Origin: Alcanivorax sp. 1008
GTDB lineage: Bacteria > Pseudomonadota > Gammaproteobacteria > Pseudomonadales > Alcanivoracaceae
Length of the DNA stretch: 64,000 nt
Direction: 5' to 3'
Assembly (NCBI RefSeq): GCF_020667895.1
Contig: NZ_JAFMPS010000004.1
Span: forward strand, 167,171-231,170
In this document: positions 56,667-64,000 of the stretch, one piece after another
How the letters are laid out: the number at the start of each line of letters is the position of its first letter
Position numbering within the stretch: position 1 is the stretch's first letter
The notes under the pieces: generated by a model
What the model was told of the DNA's origin: nothing
Database searches by the model: none
What the model saw: only the letters and a program-made list of their open reading frames with translations
Program-made: the position numbers and the translations under genes

Positions 56667-57079
56667 TGAGCGCACTCCGGGCACAGCCCACGCAGGGTCA
56701 TCTCCACATCCTGGAGATCAAACCCTTGCGGCACGGAAGGGGCCCGAGCTTTAGCATCCATGCAGAAAACCATACCGCAGCCGTGGCAGTGGAAATGAGC
56801 ATGGCGATGGTCGGTATGATTCTCCGCGCTAAATCGCCAAACACGATCCTCGGAGCTGACCTTATGGGCTACACCTTGGTCGACCAGCCAGTTAAGCACC
56901 CGATACAGGGTGACGCGGTCACACACCTCCGCCAACTGCTGTTCTAACTCGTGATGGGATAACGGTCTTGCGGAAGCGAACAATCGAGCCAGCACTGCAC
57001 AGCGTGCCCGAGTAATACGAGCGCCATGTCTGGCGAGGCACTCACGGGCGCGAAGATCAAAATCGGAGCTATTTGTCAT
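56663..57079 (-). CDS. zur: Zinc uptake regulator Zur (Fur family)
   Basis: A 138-residue Fur-family repressor. The DNA-binding helix is in CDRVTLYRVLNWL. A His-rich hinge (ENHTDHRHAHFHCHGCG) and structural zinc cysteines Cys98/Cys101 and Cys133/Cys136 are visible. Zinc-loaded Zur would repress zinc-uptake genes. Leading the operon with a COG0523 GTPase and ZrgA-like protein supports Zur over Fur or PerR. The ATG at 57079 is chosen for its conserved length; an ATG at 57088 is possible. No clear Zur box was found just upstream. Confidence 0.88.
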   Translation of the reverse strand: MTNSSDFDLRARECLARHGARITRARCAVLARLFASARPLSHHELEQQLAEVCDRVTLYRVLNWLVDQGVAHKVSSEDRVWRFSAENHTDHRHAHFHCHGCGMVFCMDAKARAPSVPQGFDLQDVEMTLRGLCPECAQ

Positions 57080-57218
57080 GGCCGGCATTCCAGCAAAGTC
57101 GGGCTGCAAATGCAACTGTGTGGCAAGTATGAAATTTGGCCGCCCCTGGATCAGGGACTGCATCTCAGGATATCTGCAGGGGATAATTGGTTAACAACAG
57201 AGCAGGAAGATCGAAGAA

Positions 57219-58103
57219 TTATTTTTCCAGCAGGGCGTGAATGCGGGCATCCTTATCACGCCATAAATGTGCCACCCAGTCGTGCATATACTGTCGAAAA
57301 ACCGGGTCATTCTCGTAATCGCCCTGCCATAACGCAGGGTCCAGATCACGGATAAGAATATCCACTCGGACACGGGCAACCTGCCCCGACAGCAATGCCC
57401 AAAAACCGGGAGCTGGCTCATCGTCATACACTACCGTCACATCCAGCAATGCGTCGATCTGCTCTCCCAGTGCCGCCAGCACAAAGGCAATGCCACCGGA
57501 CTTTGGCCTTAACAAATGCCGATAGGGCGATTGCTGTGCAGCCTGCTTGGCCGGGGTAAAGCGAGTGCCCTCCAAGTAGTTAACAATGGTCACCGGTAAA
57601 TCGCGAAACTTTTCACAGGCCGCACGAGTAATGGCCAGATCCTGACCTTTCAGATCAGGACGGCGGGCGAGAAACTCCTTCGAATAGCGCTTCATGAACG
57701 GGTAATCCAGCGCCCAGAATGCCAGCCCCAGAAACGGCACCCAGATGAGTTCTTTTTTGAGAAAAAATTTGAAGTACGGAGTTTTCCGATTGAAGGCCTG
57801 TATCAGAGCCGGAATATCAACCCAGCTTTGATGGTTACTGACAATCAGGTAAGAGGAATCTCGACGCAGAGTTTCCGCACCACTAATTTCCCAACGAGTT
57901 GGCGTCATCAGGGCAAAGATAGCCTTGCAGCCTTCCGCCCAGGTTTCCGCCACCCACATAACCGAACGGGACAGCAGGGCTCGGGAGCCGCGGGTAGGCA
58001 TCACCAGCTTCAGCAACGCGAGCAACAAAAGAGGGCCGATGAGGACAAGCGTATTGAGCAACAACAATAATGTTGTGGTCAGCCCGATCAGCGTAGACAG
58101 CAC
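57219..58103 (-). CDS. Membrane acyltransferase (PlsC/YihG-like)
   Basis: A 294-residue acyltransferase. An N-terminal membrane helix (about 8-35) precedes the catalytic HxxxxD motif in SNHQSWVDIPAL. The substrate motif YLEGTRFTPAK replaces the usual FPEGTRS block, which is typical of the YihG/LCLAT-like branch. It probably acylates lysophosphatidate or lysocardiolipin-type lipids at the inner membrane. It stands alone on the minus strand between leuA and zur. Confidence 0.88.
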   Translation of the reverse strand: MLSTLIGLTTTLLLLLNTLVLIGPLLLLALLKLVMPTRGSRALLSRSVMWVAETWAEGCKAIFALMTPTRWEISGAETLRRDSSYLIVSNHQSWVDIPALIQAFNRKTPYFKFFLKKELIWVPFLGLAFWALDYPFMKRYSKEFLARRPDLKGQDLAITRAACEKFRDLPVTIVNYLEGTRFTPAKQAAQQSPYRHLLRPKSGGIAFVLAALGEQIDALLDVTVVYDDEPAPGFWALLSGQVARVRVDILIRDLDPALWQGDYENDPVFRQYMHDWVAHLWRDKDARIHALLEK

Positions 58104-58204
58104 GGCAAGTATCCTCCATGAGATGCCGTTGCATAATAACCAAGCCCCAGCAGCCGCGCCAACTCAGTAGCATGCGCCTGATGGGGCTTCACTTCCCGGA
58201 TTTA

Positions 58205-59884
58205 TCAGCCCGCCAGGCGAGTACTTCGGGCCTCCGCGATTCCAGAAACCGCATTTAGCACAGCCTGCAATGCCGCAGATGTAGTGTCATCCGCCAGTGC
58301 GGCGGCGCTAACCATATTGCCGTCAATCTGCATGCGCACGCAGGCAAGTGCATTGGAGGCGGTATTGTCACCCAGAGAGAACTCGTCAAATGATTCCACA
58401 CGGATGGCCACACCTAACTCCAGCGCCAATGAATTCACCAGCGCCGAGACCGCACCACTACCTTTGGCCACCAATACACGAAGCGGCATACCCGAAGAGC
58501 CGGCCACGGAAACTCTGGCTTCCACCACATCATCACTGCGATGCAGGTCATAGCCCTGCAGCTTCCAGCCATCACGAATACTCAGATAATGCTGATTGAA
58601 CAGCTGATGGATACGGGCACCATTAATCTCGCCACCATCCGACTCTGCTTCGCCTTGAACAATTTTGGAAAACTCCACCTGTAGCCAGCGCGGCAGGGTA
58701 ATGCCGTAATCTCGCTCCAGCACATGCACCACTCCACCCTTGCCTGACTGCGAGTTGATCCGCACCACCTCTTCATAACGACGACCGACATCAGCTGGAT
58801 CAATTGGCAGATAAGCCACCTGCCAAATATCACCTTCGTCGTAACGGGCCAGACACTTACGAATCGCATCCTGATGGCTACCAGAGAATGCTGCATAGAC
58901 AAACTCGCCGGCATAGGGATGACGAGGATGCATGCGAATATCCGTCACCTCCTGAACCACCTCAACGATGTCTTTCATGCGCGAGAAATCCAGCTGCGGA
59001 TCGACTCCCTGGGAATACAGATTCATCGCCATGGTAATCAGATCCATATTGCCGGTGCGCTCGCCATTACCCAGCAAGGTGCCTTCAATACGGTCGGCGC
59101 CGGCCATCACACCAAGCTCAGCAGCCGCCACGGCACAACCACGGTCATTATGAGTGTGCAGGCTGATGCGCACATACTGGCGCTGCTGCATGGTATCGAT
59201 CACCGTCTCGACCATATCGGCAAAAACGTTCGGTGTACTCATCTCTACCGTTGCCGGCAGATTGATCACTACCTTCTGACCGCCCTGCGGCTGCCAGACA
59301 TTGTTCACCGCATCAATAACTTCCACGGCGTAATCAATTTCGGTACCGGTGAAAGATTCCGGCGAATACTGGAAGGTCCAGTCGGTATCCGGGTACTGCT
59401 GCGCATAATGTCTGACCCACTCCGCCCCACGAATGGCAATCTGCTTTATGCCGTCGCGATCCAGACCAAACACCTGCTGGCGTTGCACCGTGGAAGTGGA
59501 GTTGTAAACATGCATCACCGCGCTCTTCGCGCCCTTCAGGCTTTCGAAACTGCGGGCAATCAGATCCTCCCGGGCCTGAGTCAGCACCTGCACGGTAACG
59601 CCGTCGGGGATACGGTTCTCTTCAATCAGAGCACGGACGAAATCAAAGTCGGTCTGACTGGCCGCCGGAAAGCCCACTTCAATCTCCTTAAAGCCGACCT
59701 CCACCAGCAGCTGAAACAGCTTCTTTTTCTGCGCCACCGACATGGGTTTAACCAGCGCCTGGTTGCCATCACGCAAATCCACCGCACACCAATCCGGAGT
59801 GCGACTGATAACCTGATCCGGCCAGCGACGGGCAGGCTTGGCAATCGGGGCATAGGGGCGATACTTGCGGTGGTCAAACGCCAT
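58205..59884 (-). CDS. leuA: 2-isopropylmalate synthase
   Basis: A 559-residue enzyme that condenses acetyl-CoA and 2-oxoisovalerate, the first committed step of leucine synthesis. The metal motif is WCAVDLRDGNQAL and the catalytic barrel includes HTHNDRGCAVAAAELG with VEMSTPNVFADM. The C-terminal regulatory domain (about 440-559) senses leucine. This is the longer fungal-type (LeuA type 2) form. The ATG at 59884 has a CAGGAGA site. It is divergent from an Lrp-family regulator, which probably controls it. Confidence 0.95.
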   Translation of the reverse strand: MAFDHRKYRPYAPIAKPARRWPDQVISRTPDWCAVDLRDGNQALVKPMSVAQKKKLFQLLVEVGFKEIEVGFPAASQTDFDFVRALIEENRIPDGVTVQVLTQAREDLIARSFESLKGAKSAVMHVYNSTSTVQRQQVFGLDRDGIKQIAIRGAEWVRHYAQQYPDTDWTFQYSPESFTGTEIDYAVEVIDAVNNVWQPQGGQKVVINLPATVEMSTPNVFADMVETVIDTMQQRQYVRISLHTHNDRGCAVAAAELGVMAGADRIEGTLLGNGERTGNMDLITMAMNLYSQGVDPQLDFSRMKDIVEVVQEVTDIRMHPRHPYAGEFVYAAFSGSHQDAIRKCLARYDEGDIWQVAYLPIDPADVGRRYEEVVRINSQSGKGGVVHVLERDYGITLPRWLQVEFSKIVQGEAESDGGEINGARIHQLFNQHYLSIRDGWKLQGYDLHRSDDVVEARVSVAGSSGMPLRVLVAKGSGAVSALVNSLALELGVAIRVESFDEFSLGDNTASNALACVRMQIDGNMVSAAALADDTTSAALQAVLNAVSGIAEARSTRLAG

Positions 59885-60053
59885 GTCGGTCTCCTGAGCT
59901 TGAATTTGCGGCCGGACAGACCCCTTGTGAGGACCTGGCAGGCCGAGCCGGCGGCTTACTTGTGATACTCCAGCGGCGACAGGACACATTGTGGCGAAAA
60001 GGCCGCGCAATGTGCTTGCAAATATCACCGATTTGGCGCTCCATATGGATATA

Positions 60054-60093
60054 TATTGCCAACAAAGCATCAAAAGAGACGATTTATTGCCAA
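60054..60093. promoter_or_regulatory. Phased direct repeats in the leuA-lrp region
   Basis: TATTGCCAA occurs at 60054-60062 and again at 60085-60093, 31 bases apart (about three helical turns). The second copy runs up to the Lrp-type gene start. A TTGGC in opposite orientation lies at 60033-60037. Phased sites fit cooperative binding by an octameric Lrp-family protein. Confidence 0.5.
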
Positions 60094-60094
60094 T

Positions 60095-60589
60095 ATGGTC
60101 AAAACAACGCACAAACTGGACCGCTATGACCGGCAAATCCTCGCCGCGCTGCAGGCCGATGGTAGCTTGACCAATCAGGAACTGGCCGAGCGGGTGGGAC
60201 TGTCGCCCTCGCCCTGCTCCCGCCGGGTTAAGGCACTGGAAGAAGCCGGGATCATCAGCGGCCGCACCACCCTGCTCAACCAAAAGGCACTGGGGCTGGA
60301 CCTTACCGTGATCCTGCAGATCAGCATGGACCGGCATACTCCCGAGCGTTTCGAGAACTTTGAGCGTACAGTGCGCGGCTTCCCGGAGGTGCAGTACTGC
60401 TATCTGGTAACCGGTCAGGACGCCGACTATCAGCTCAAGGTAGTGGTGCCGGATATGGATGCCTATCAGCAGTTCCTGCTTGGCAAGATCACCCGGATTG
60501 AAGGCGTCAGTGGTGTGCATTCCAGCTTTGTCATGCGCAAAGTGATAGATTCAACCGCAGTGCCCCTGGAATATCTGACACACAGCTGA
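60095..60589 (+). CDS. Lrp/AsnC-family transcriptional regulator
   Basis: A 164-residue Lrp-type protein. The N-terminal helix-turn-helix is DRYDRQILAALQADGSLTNQ with LSPSPCSRRVKALEEAGII. A C-terminal RAM effector domain (about 75-150) follows. The ATG at 60095 gives the standard start. It is divergent from leuA, so autoregulation and leucine-responsive control of leuA are likely. It is followed after 16 bases by the RIO kinase gene. Confidence 0.92.
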   Translation: MVKTTHKLDRYDRQILAALQADGSLTNQELAERVGLSPSPCSRRVKALEEAGIISGRTTLLNQKALGLDLTVILQISMDRHTPERFENFERTVRGFPEVQYCYLVTGQDADYQLKVVVPDMDAYQQFLLGKITRIEGVSGVHSSFVMRKVIDSTAVPLEYLTHS

Positions 60590-60605
60590 CAGGAGGAGCT
60601 TTCGA

Positions 60606-61466
60606 GTGAAAACGCCTAAACGCCTGCTGCCACTGCAGGAAGAAGGCCTGATCGACGAAGTGCTGGTGCAGCTGAAAAGCGGCAAAGAAGCGACCGTCTA
60701 TCTGGTGCGTTGCGGCGACGAGATACGTGCCGCAAAGATGTACAAAGACGCCGCCCAACGCAGCTTCAAGCAGGCTGCGGTTTATCTGGAAGGCCGCAAG
60801 ACCCGCAATAGCCGTGACGCCCGCGCCATGGCCCGTGGTTCAAAATTTGGTAAACGTGTCACCGAAGAAGGCTGGCAGAACGCCGAAGTCGATGCCCTGT
60901 ACCGTCTCGACGCGGCGGGCGTGCGCGTGCCCAAGCCCTATGGCTGCTTCGATGACGTGCTACTGATGGAGCTGGTCACCGATGATGAAGGTGATGCGGC
61001 GCCGCGCCTGTGCGAGCTGGTGTTTTCACCGGAAGAAGCGGTGGAGCTGCACCATGAACTGATTCAGGAAGTGGTGCGTATGCTATGTGCCGGCGTCGTC
61101 CATGGCGACCTGTCCGAGTACAACATCTTGATGGATCCGTACGGCCCGGTAATTATCGATCTGCCGCAAGCCATCAATGCCGCCAGCAACCCCCATGCGG
61201 AAATGATGTTAATGCGGGATGTGCAGAACCTGGCGGACTTCTTTGGCCAGTTCGCACCGGAACTGAACAAAACGCGCTACGGTCTGGAAATCTGGCACCT
61301 GTATGAAGCCGGCGAACTGACCCCGGATAGCGTGCTCACCGGCGAAGCAGAAGAAGACCTGCATGAAGCGGATCTGGTCAGCGTGCTGCGCGAGATTGAA
61401 GATGCACGGCTTGAGGAAGAGGCCAGACTGGCGCGCATCAATGCAACAGATGATGATAGCGAATGA
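60606..61466 (+). CDS. RIO1-family serine protein kinase
   Basis: A 286-residue atypical kinase of the bacterial RIO1 group. ATP-binding GKEATVYLVRC and Lys in AAKMYKD are present. The catalytic loop is VVHGDLSEYNIL and the metal Asp is in VIIDLPQA. The C-terminal 60 residues are acidic and helical. Bacterial RIO kinases are little studied; proposed roles include stress and translation-related phosphorylation. The start is GTG at 60606 with an AGGAGG site. Confidence 0.9.
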   Translation: MKTPKRLLPLQEEGLIDEVLVQLKSGKEATVYLVRCGDEIRAAKMYKDAAQRSFKQAAVYLEGRKTRNSRDARAMARGSKFGKRVTEEGWQNAEVDALYRLDAAGVRVPKPYGCFDDVLLMELVTDDEGDAAPRLCELVFSPEEAVELHHELIQEVVRMLCAGVVHGDLSEYNILMDPYGPVIIDLPQAINAASNPHAEMMLMRDVQNLADFFGQFAPELNKTRYGLEIWHLYEAGELTPDSVLTGEAEEDLHEADLVSVLREIEDARLEEEARLARINATDDDSE

Positions 61467-61506
61467 GTTTTGCGAACCTGATCCTTCACTACAGATGGAG
61501 CACCCT

Positions 61507-61704
61507 ATGAAACAGAATGTCGGCAATATTGATCGTGCTTTCCGGCTCACCGGCGGCATCGTTATTATCGCAGCCGGAGTTTATTTTCAGAGCTGGTGGG
61601 GCGCAGTTGGCCTGATCCCCCTGTTCACCGGCACCACTCGCTGGTGTCCCGCTTACCTGCCGTTTGGCATGTCCACCTGTAAAGTGGAGAAAGCTGACAC
61701 ATGA
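61507..61704 (+). CDS. DUF2892 small inner-membrane protein
   Basis: A 65-residue protein with the DUF2892 pattern: MKQNVGNIDRAFRLTGGIVI, two short membrane helices, and CPAYLPFGMSTCK with two cysteines. Related domains are fused to rhodanese in YgaP. The ATG at 61507 is preferred over an ATG at 61495 because GGAG lies six bases ahead of it. The stop overlaps bioD by 4 bases. Confidence 0.88.
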   Translation: MKQNVGNIDRAFRLTGGIVIIAAGVYFQSWWGAVGLIPLFTGTTRWCPAYLPFGMSTCKVEKADT

Positions 61705-62318
61705 GAGGTACATTCTTTGTCACCGGCACTGATACCGAAATTGGTAAAACCTGGGTCAGCTGCCGGCTGCTGGAGAGAGCACAAGCACAGGGTCTGAGCT
61801 GCTATGGACTCAAACCCATCGCTGCAGGTTGCGAGGACACCGCAGACGGCCCGCGCAATGAAGATGCGCTGGCGCTGATGGCATCCTCATCAGTGAAGCT
61901 CAACTACGATCAGGTCAACCCGGTGGCACTGAAGGCGGCCATTGCCCCGCATATTGCCGCACAGGACGAACAGCGCACGGTGACTGCCGAGCGACTTGCC
62001 GGCTATTTGCGCGGCACGCTAATGAGCCACAAGGCAGATCTGGTTCTGGTGGAGGGGGCCGGCGGCTGGCGAGTGCCCCTAAGCTATCGCGAAGCGCTAT
62101 CCAGCCTTCCTCACATCATGCAGTTACCAGTAATTCTGGTAGTGGGCATGAAGCTTGGCTGCATTAACCACGCGCTGCTGACCGCGGAAGCCATTCAGCG
62201 CGATGGCCTGCAGTTATACGGCTGGGTTGCCAACGACCTTGGCAAGCCAATGGAACGCCTGGAAGAAAACGTCGCAACCCTCGAAGCCCTGATCCCGGCC
62301 CCAAGGATCACGCTTTAA
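61701..62318 (+). CDS. bioD: Dethiobiotin synthetase
   Basis: A 205-residue ATP-dependent carboxylase-type enzyme that closes the ureido ring of dethiobiotin. The P-loop is [15 protein letters not shown] second motif, KPIAAGCE, binds the substrate, and [11 protein letters not shown] is the conserved loop. It is separated from the rest of the biotin genes, at least within this window. It is coupled to the DUF2892 gene and overlaps the convergent ybiT gene by 4 bases. Confidence 0.94.
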   Translation: MRGTFFVTGTDTEIGKTWVSCRLLERAQAQGLSCYGLKPIAAGCEDTADGPRNEDALALMASSSVKLNYDQVNPVALKAAIAPHIAAQDEQRTVTAERLAGYLRGTLMSHKADLVLVEGAGGWRVPLSYREALSSLPHIMQLPVILVVGMKLGCINHALLTAEAIQRDGLQLYGWVANDLGKPMERLEENVATLEALIPAPRITL

Positions 62319-63901
62319 ACGACGCCGATGGAACGCAGGTAATCGTCGTAGCTGCCATGATAATCAGTCACGCCACTGGCGCTCAGCTCGATAATACGGG
62401 TCGCCAGTGACGACACAAACTGACGATCGTGGGAGACAAAAATCAGCGTGCCCGGATAGTGCTCCAGCGCCAGGTTAAGCGCTTCGATGGATTCCATATC
62501 CAAGTGGTTGGTGGGCTCATCCAGTAGCAACACATTGGCGTTGATCAGCGTCAGCTTGCCGAACAACATGCGCGCCTGCTCACCGCCGGACAATACCTTG
62601 ACGGTTTTGCCGATATCGTCGCCACCAAATAGCATCCGACCCAACGCCGCCCGCACCACCTGCTCGCCACCCTTGGTCCAGCGGGCCATCCAGTCGAACA
62701 GGTTTTCGTTACCTTCAAAATCAGCGCTATGGTCCTGAGCGAAGTAACCCAGTTCAGCCGCGTCCGCCCATTTGATGTCACCACTGCTGGGCGTCAACTC
62801 GCCCGCCAGCAAACGTAGCAAAGTGGTTTTACCGATACCGTTCGGGCCGATAATCGCTACCTTCTCGCCCGCTTCAATTTGCATCGACACATCGCTGAAC
62901 AGGGTCTCACCATCGTAGCCGTGGCTAATGCCATCCAGCGTGACCGCCTGCCGGTGCAGCTTCTTGTACTGCTCGAACTTGATATACGGGCTCACCCGGC
63001 TTGATGGCTTCACTTCCGCCAGCTCGATCTTGTCGATCTGACGGGCGCGCGAAGTGGCCTGCTTGGCTTTCGAGGCATTGGCAGAGAAGCGGCTGACGAA
63101 AGTTTGCAGCTCGGCAATCTGTGCCTTCTTTTTTGCATTATCGGAAAGCAGACGCTCGCGAGCCTGAGTCGCCGCCGTCATGTACTCATCATAGTTACCG
63201 GGGAAAAGCCGCAGCTCACCATAATCCAGATCCGCCATATGGGTGCAGACACTGTTCAGAAAGTGACGATCGTGAGAAATGATAATCATGGTGCTGTTAC
63301 GCGCCGTCAGAATATCTTCCAGCCAGCGGATGGTATTGATATCCAGATGGTTAGTGGGCTCGTCCAGCAGCAGTACATCCGGGTCCGCAAACAACGCCTG
63401 GGCCAGCAACACGCGCAACTTCCAGCCCGGCGCAATGGCGCTCATTGGCCCCAGGTGCTGCTCCACAGGAATACCCAAACCGAGCAACAGATCACCAGCA
63501 CGGGACTCAGCGGTATAGCCGTCCATCTCAGCGAATTCCATTTCCAGATCGGCAACCGCCATGCCATCTTCTTCGCTCATTTCCGGCAAAGAATAAATAC
63601 GATCCCGCTCCGCCTTAACCCGGGCCAGCTCCGCATGGCCCATGATCACCGTGTCGATAACGCTGTCCTGCTCGTAAGCAAACTGATCCTGACGCAACTT
63701 ACCCAGGCGAGTATCCGGCTCCAGCATCACCTGACCATTGGACGGCTCCAGATCACCGCCAAGGATTTTCATAAAGGTGGACTTGCCGCAGCCATTGGCA
63801 CCGATCAAACCATAACGGTTGCCCTTGCCGAATTTGACAGAAACGTTCTCAAACAGCGGCTTGGGGCCAAACTGCATGGTGATATTGGCGGTGGAAATCA
63901 T
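62315..63901 (-). CDS. ybiT: ABC-F family translation ATPase YbiT
   Basis: A 528-residue soluble protein with two ABC domains joined by a linker. Walker A motifs are GANGCGKST and GPNGIGKTT, and both [11 protein letters not shown]alker B motifs are present. The first signature is the degenerate APGWKLRVL typical of YbiT; the second is [14 protein letters not shown] proteins bind the ribosomal E site and adjust translation. There are no membrane segments. The remaining 99 bases to the window edge hold no visible gene. Confidence 0.94.
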   Translation of the reverse strand: MISTANITMQFGPKPLFENVSVKFGKGNRYGLIGANGCGKSTFMKILGGDLEPSNGQVMLEPDTRLGKLRQDQFAYEQDSVIDTVIMGHAELARVKAERDRIYSLPEMSEEDGMAVADLEMEFAEMDGYTAESRAGDLLLGLGIPVEQHLGPMSAIAPGWKLRVLLAQALFADPDVLLLDEPTNHLDINTIRWLEDILTARNSTMIIISHDRHFLNSVCTHMADLDYGELRLFPGNYDEYMTAATQARERLLSDNAKKKAQIAELQTFVSRFSANASKAKQATSRARQIDKIELAEVKPSSRVSPYIKFEQYKKLHRQAVTLDGISHGYDGETLFSDVSMQIEAGEKVAIIGPNGIGKTTLLRLLAGELTPSSGDIKWADAAELGYFAQDHSADFEGNENLFDWMARWTKGGEQVVRAALGRMLFGGDDIGKTVKVLSGGEQARMLFGKLTLINANVLLLDEPTNHLDMESIEALNLALEHYPGTLIFVSHDRQFVSSLATRIIELSASGVTDYHGSYDDYLRSIGVV

Positions 63902-64000
63902 GACTCAGGCACATCCGGCAGATCAGTGAAGCGCCGGGGTCCGGCACAGAAGGGGCGGCATTGTAGCGGGTTGGGGGCGACAAGTATCGGCTAGTGGGCA

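Noticed and set aside
57080..57218. Zur box upstream of zur
   Set aside because: No AT-rich dyad near the Zur consensus could be found by eye; a matrix scan would be needed.
58874..59965. 363-codon open frame antisense to leuA
   Set aside because: It lies wholly opposite a clear LeuA protein and its sequence has no recognisable motif.
63104..63994. 296-codon open frame antisense to ybiT
   Set aside because: Opposite-strand shadow of a conserved ABC-F gene; composition reflects codon bias of the true gene.

Overview
The window reads as a chromosomal segment of a marine-type gammaproteobacterium. The evidence is the block tsaD-rpsU-yqeY-dnaG-rpoD-tRNA-Ile(CAU), a 71-residue S21, an E. coli-length CCA-adding enzyme, and a TonB, OMPLA and Zur envelope gene set. 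Gene content (haloalkane dehalogenase, two large acyl-CoA dehydrogenases, many lipoproteins and outer-membrane barrels) fits an aerobic lipid- or alkane-using group such as the Alcanivorax/Ketobacter/Spongiibacter type. I cannot name the genus. Genes are tightly packed and no gene-free stretch exceeds about 260 bases.

Left part (1-20.5 kb): the tail of a radical SAM/SPASM protein; a nitronate monooxygenase; a small secreted protein behind a Fur box; a TetR-controlled haloalkane dehalogenase; a DMT transporter whose leader contains a terminator. Next come cca, pteridine reductase and two DUF4124 proteins, then folK-folB, plsY, and a LysR gene followed by a three-gene GMC oxidoreductase operon. 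The core tsaD/rpsU/dnaG/rpoD block and tRNA-Ile(CAU) end this part. A sulfotransferase sits directly behind the tRNA.

Middle (20.6-33 kb): a giant repeat-built lipoprotein (1692 residues) lies divergent from an ExbB-ExbD-ExbD-TonB operon whose second ExbD lacks the membrane Asp. Then follow a degenerate-looking endonuclease I, two paralogous acyl-CoA dehydrogenases, a Trm112 protein and outer-membrane phospholipase A.

Accessory core (34-48.7 kb): the best candidate for an undescribed system. Two divergent operons share a 192-base promoter region containing an 18-base palindrome. The left arm encodes a dihaem beta-propeller lipoprotein resembling the middle region of hydrazine synthase alpha, an SH3-barrel protein, a second barrel, a TlpA thioredoxin, a DUF4266 lipoprotein and a DUF3570 barrel. 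The right arm encodes a monohaem protein, a LamG lipoprotein with a duplicated haem module, a Tat-exported protein and ApbE flavin transferase. Together these look like a cell-envelope redox machine with five CxxCH sites. A TPR protein and a small periplasmic protein follow convergently.

Right part (48.8-64 kb): an SDR, a CHASE-like/GGDEF cyclase and an esterase; a zinc operon (Zur, COG0523 GTPase, ZrgA-like, ABC ATPase, permease, DUF3299) followed by a HIT protein; an acyltransferase; leuA divergent from an Lrp-type regulator; a RIO kinase, a DUF2892 protein and bioD; and the ABC-F protein YbiT at the right edge.
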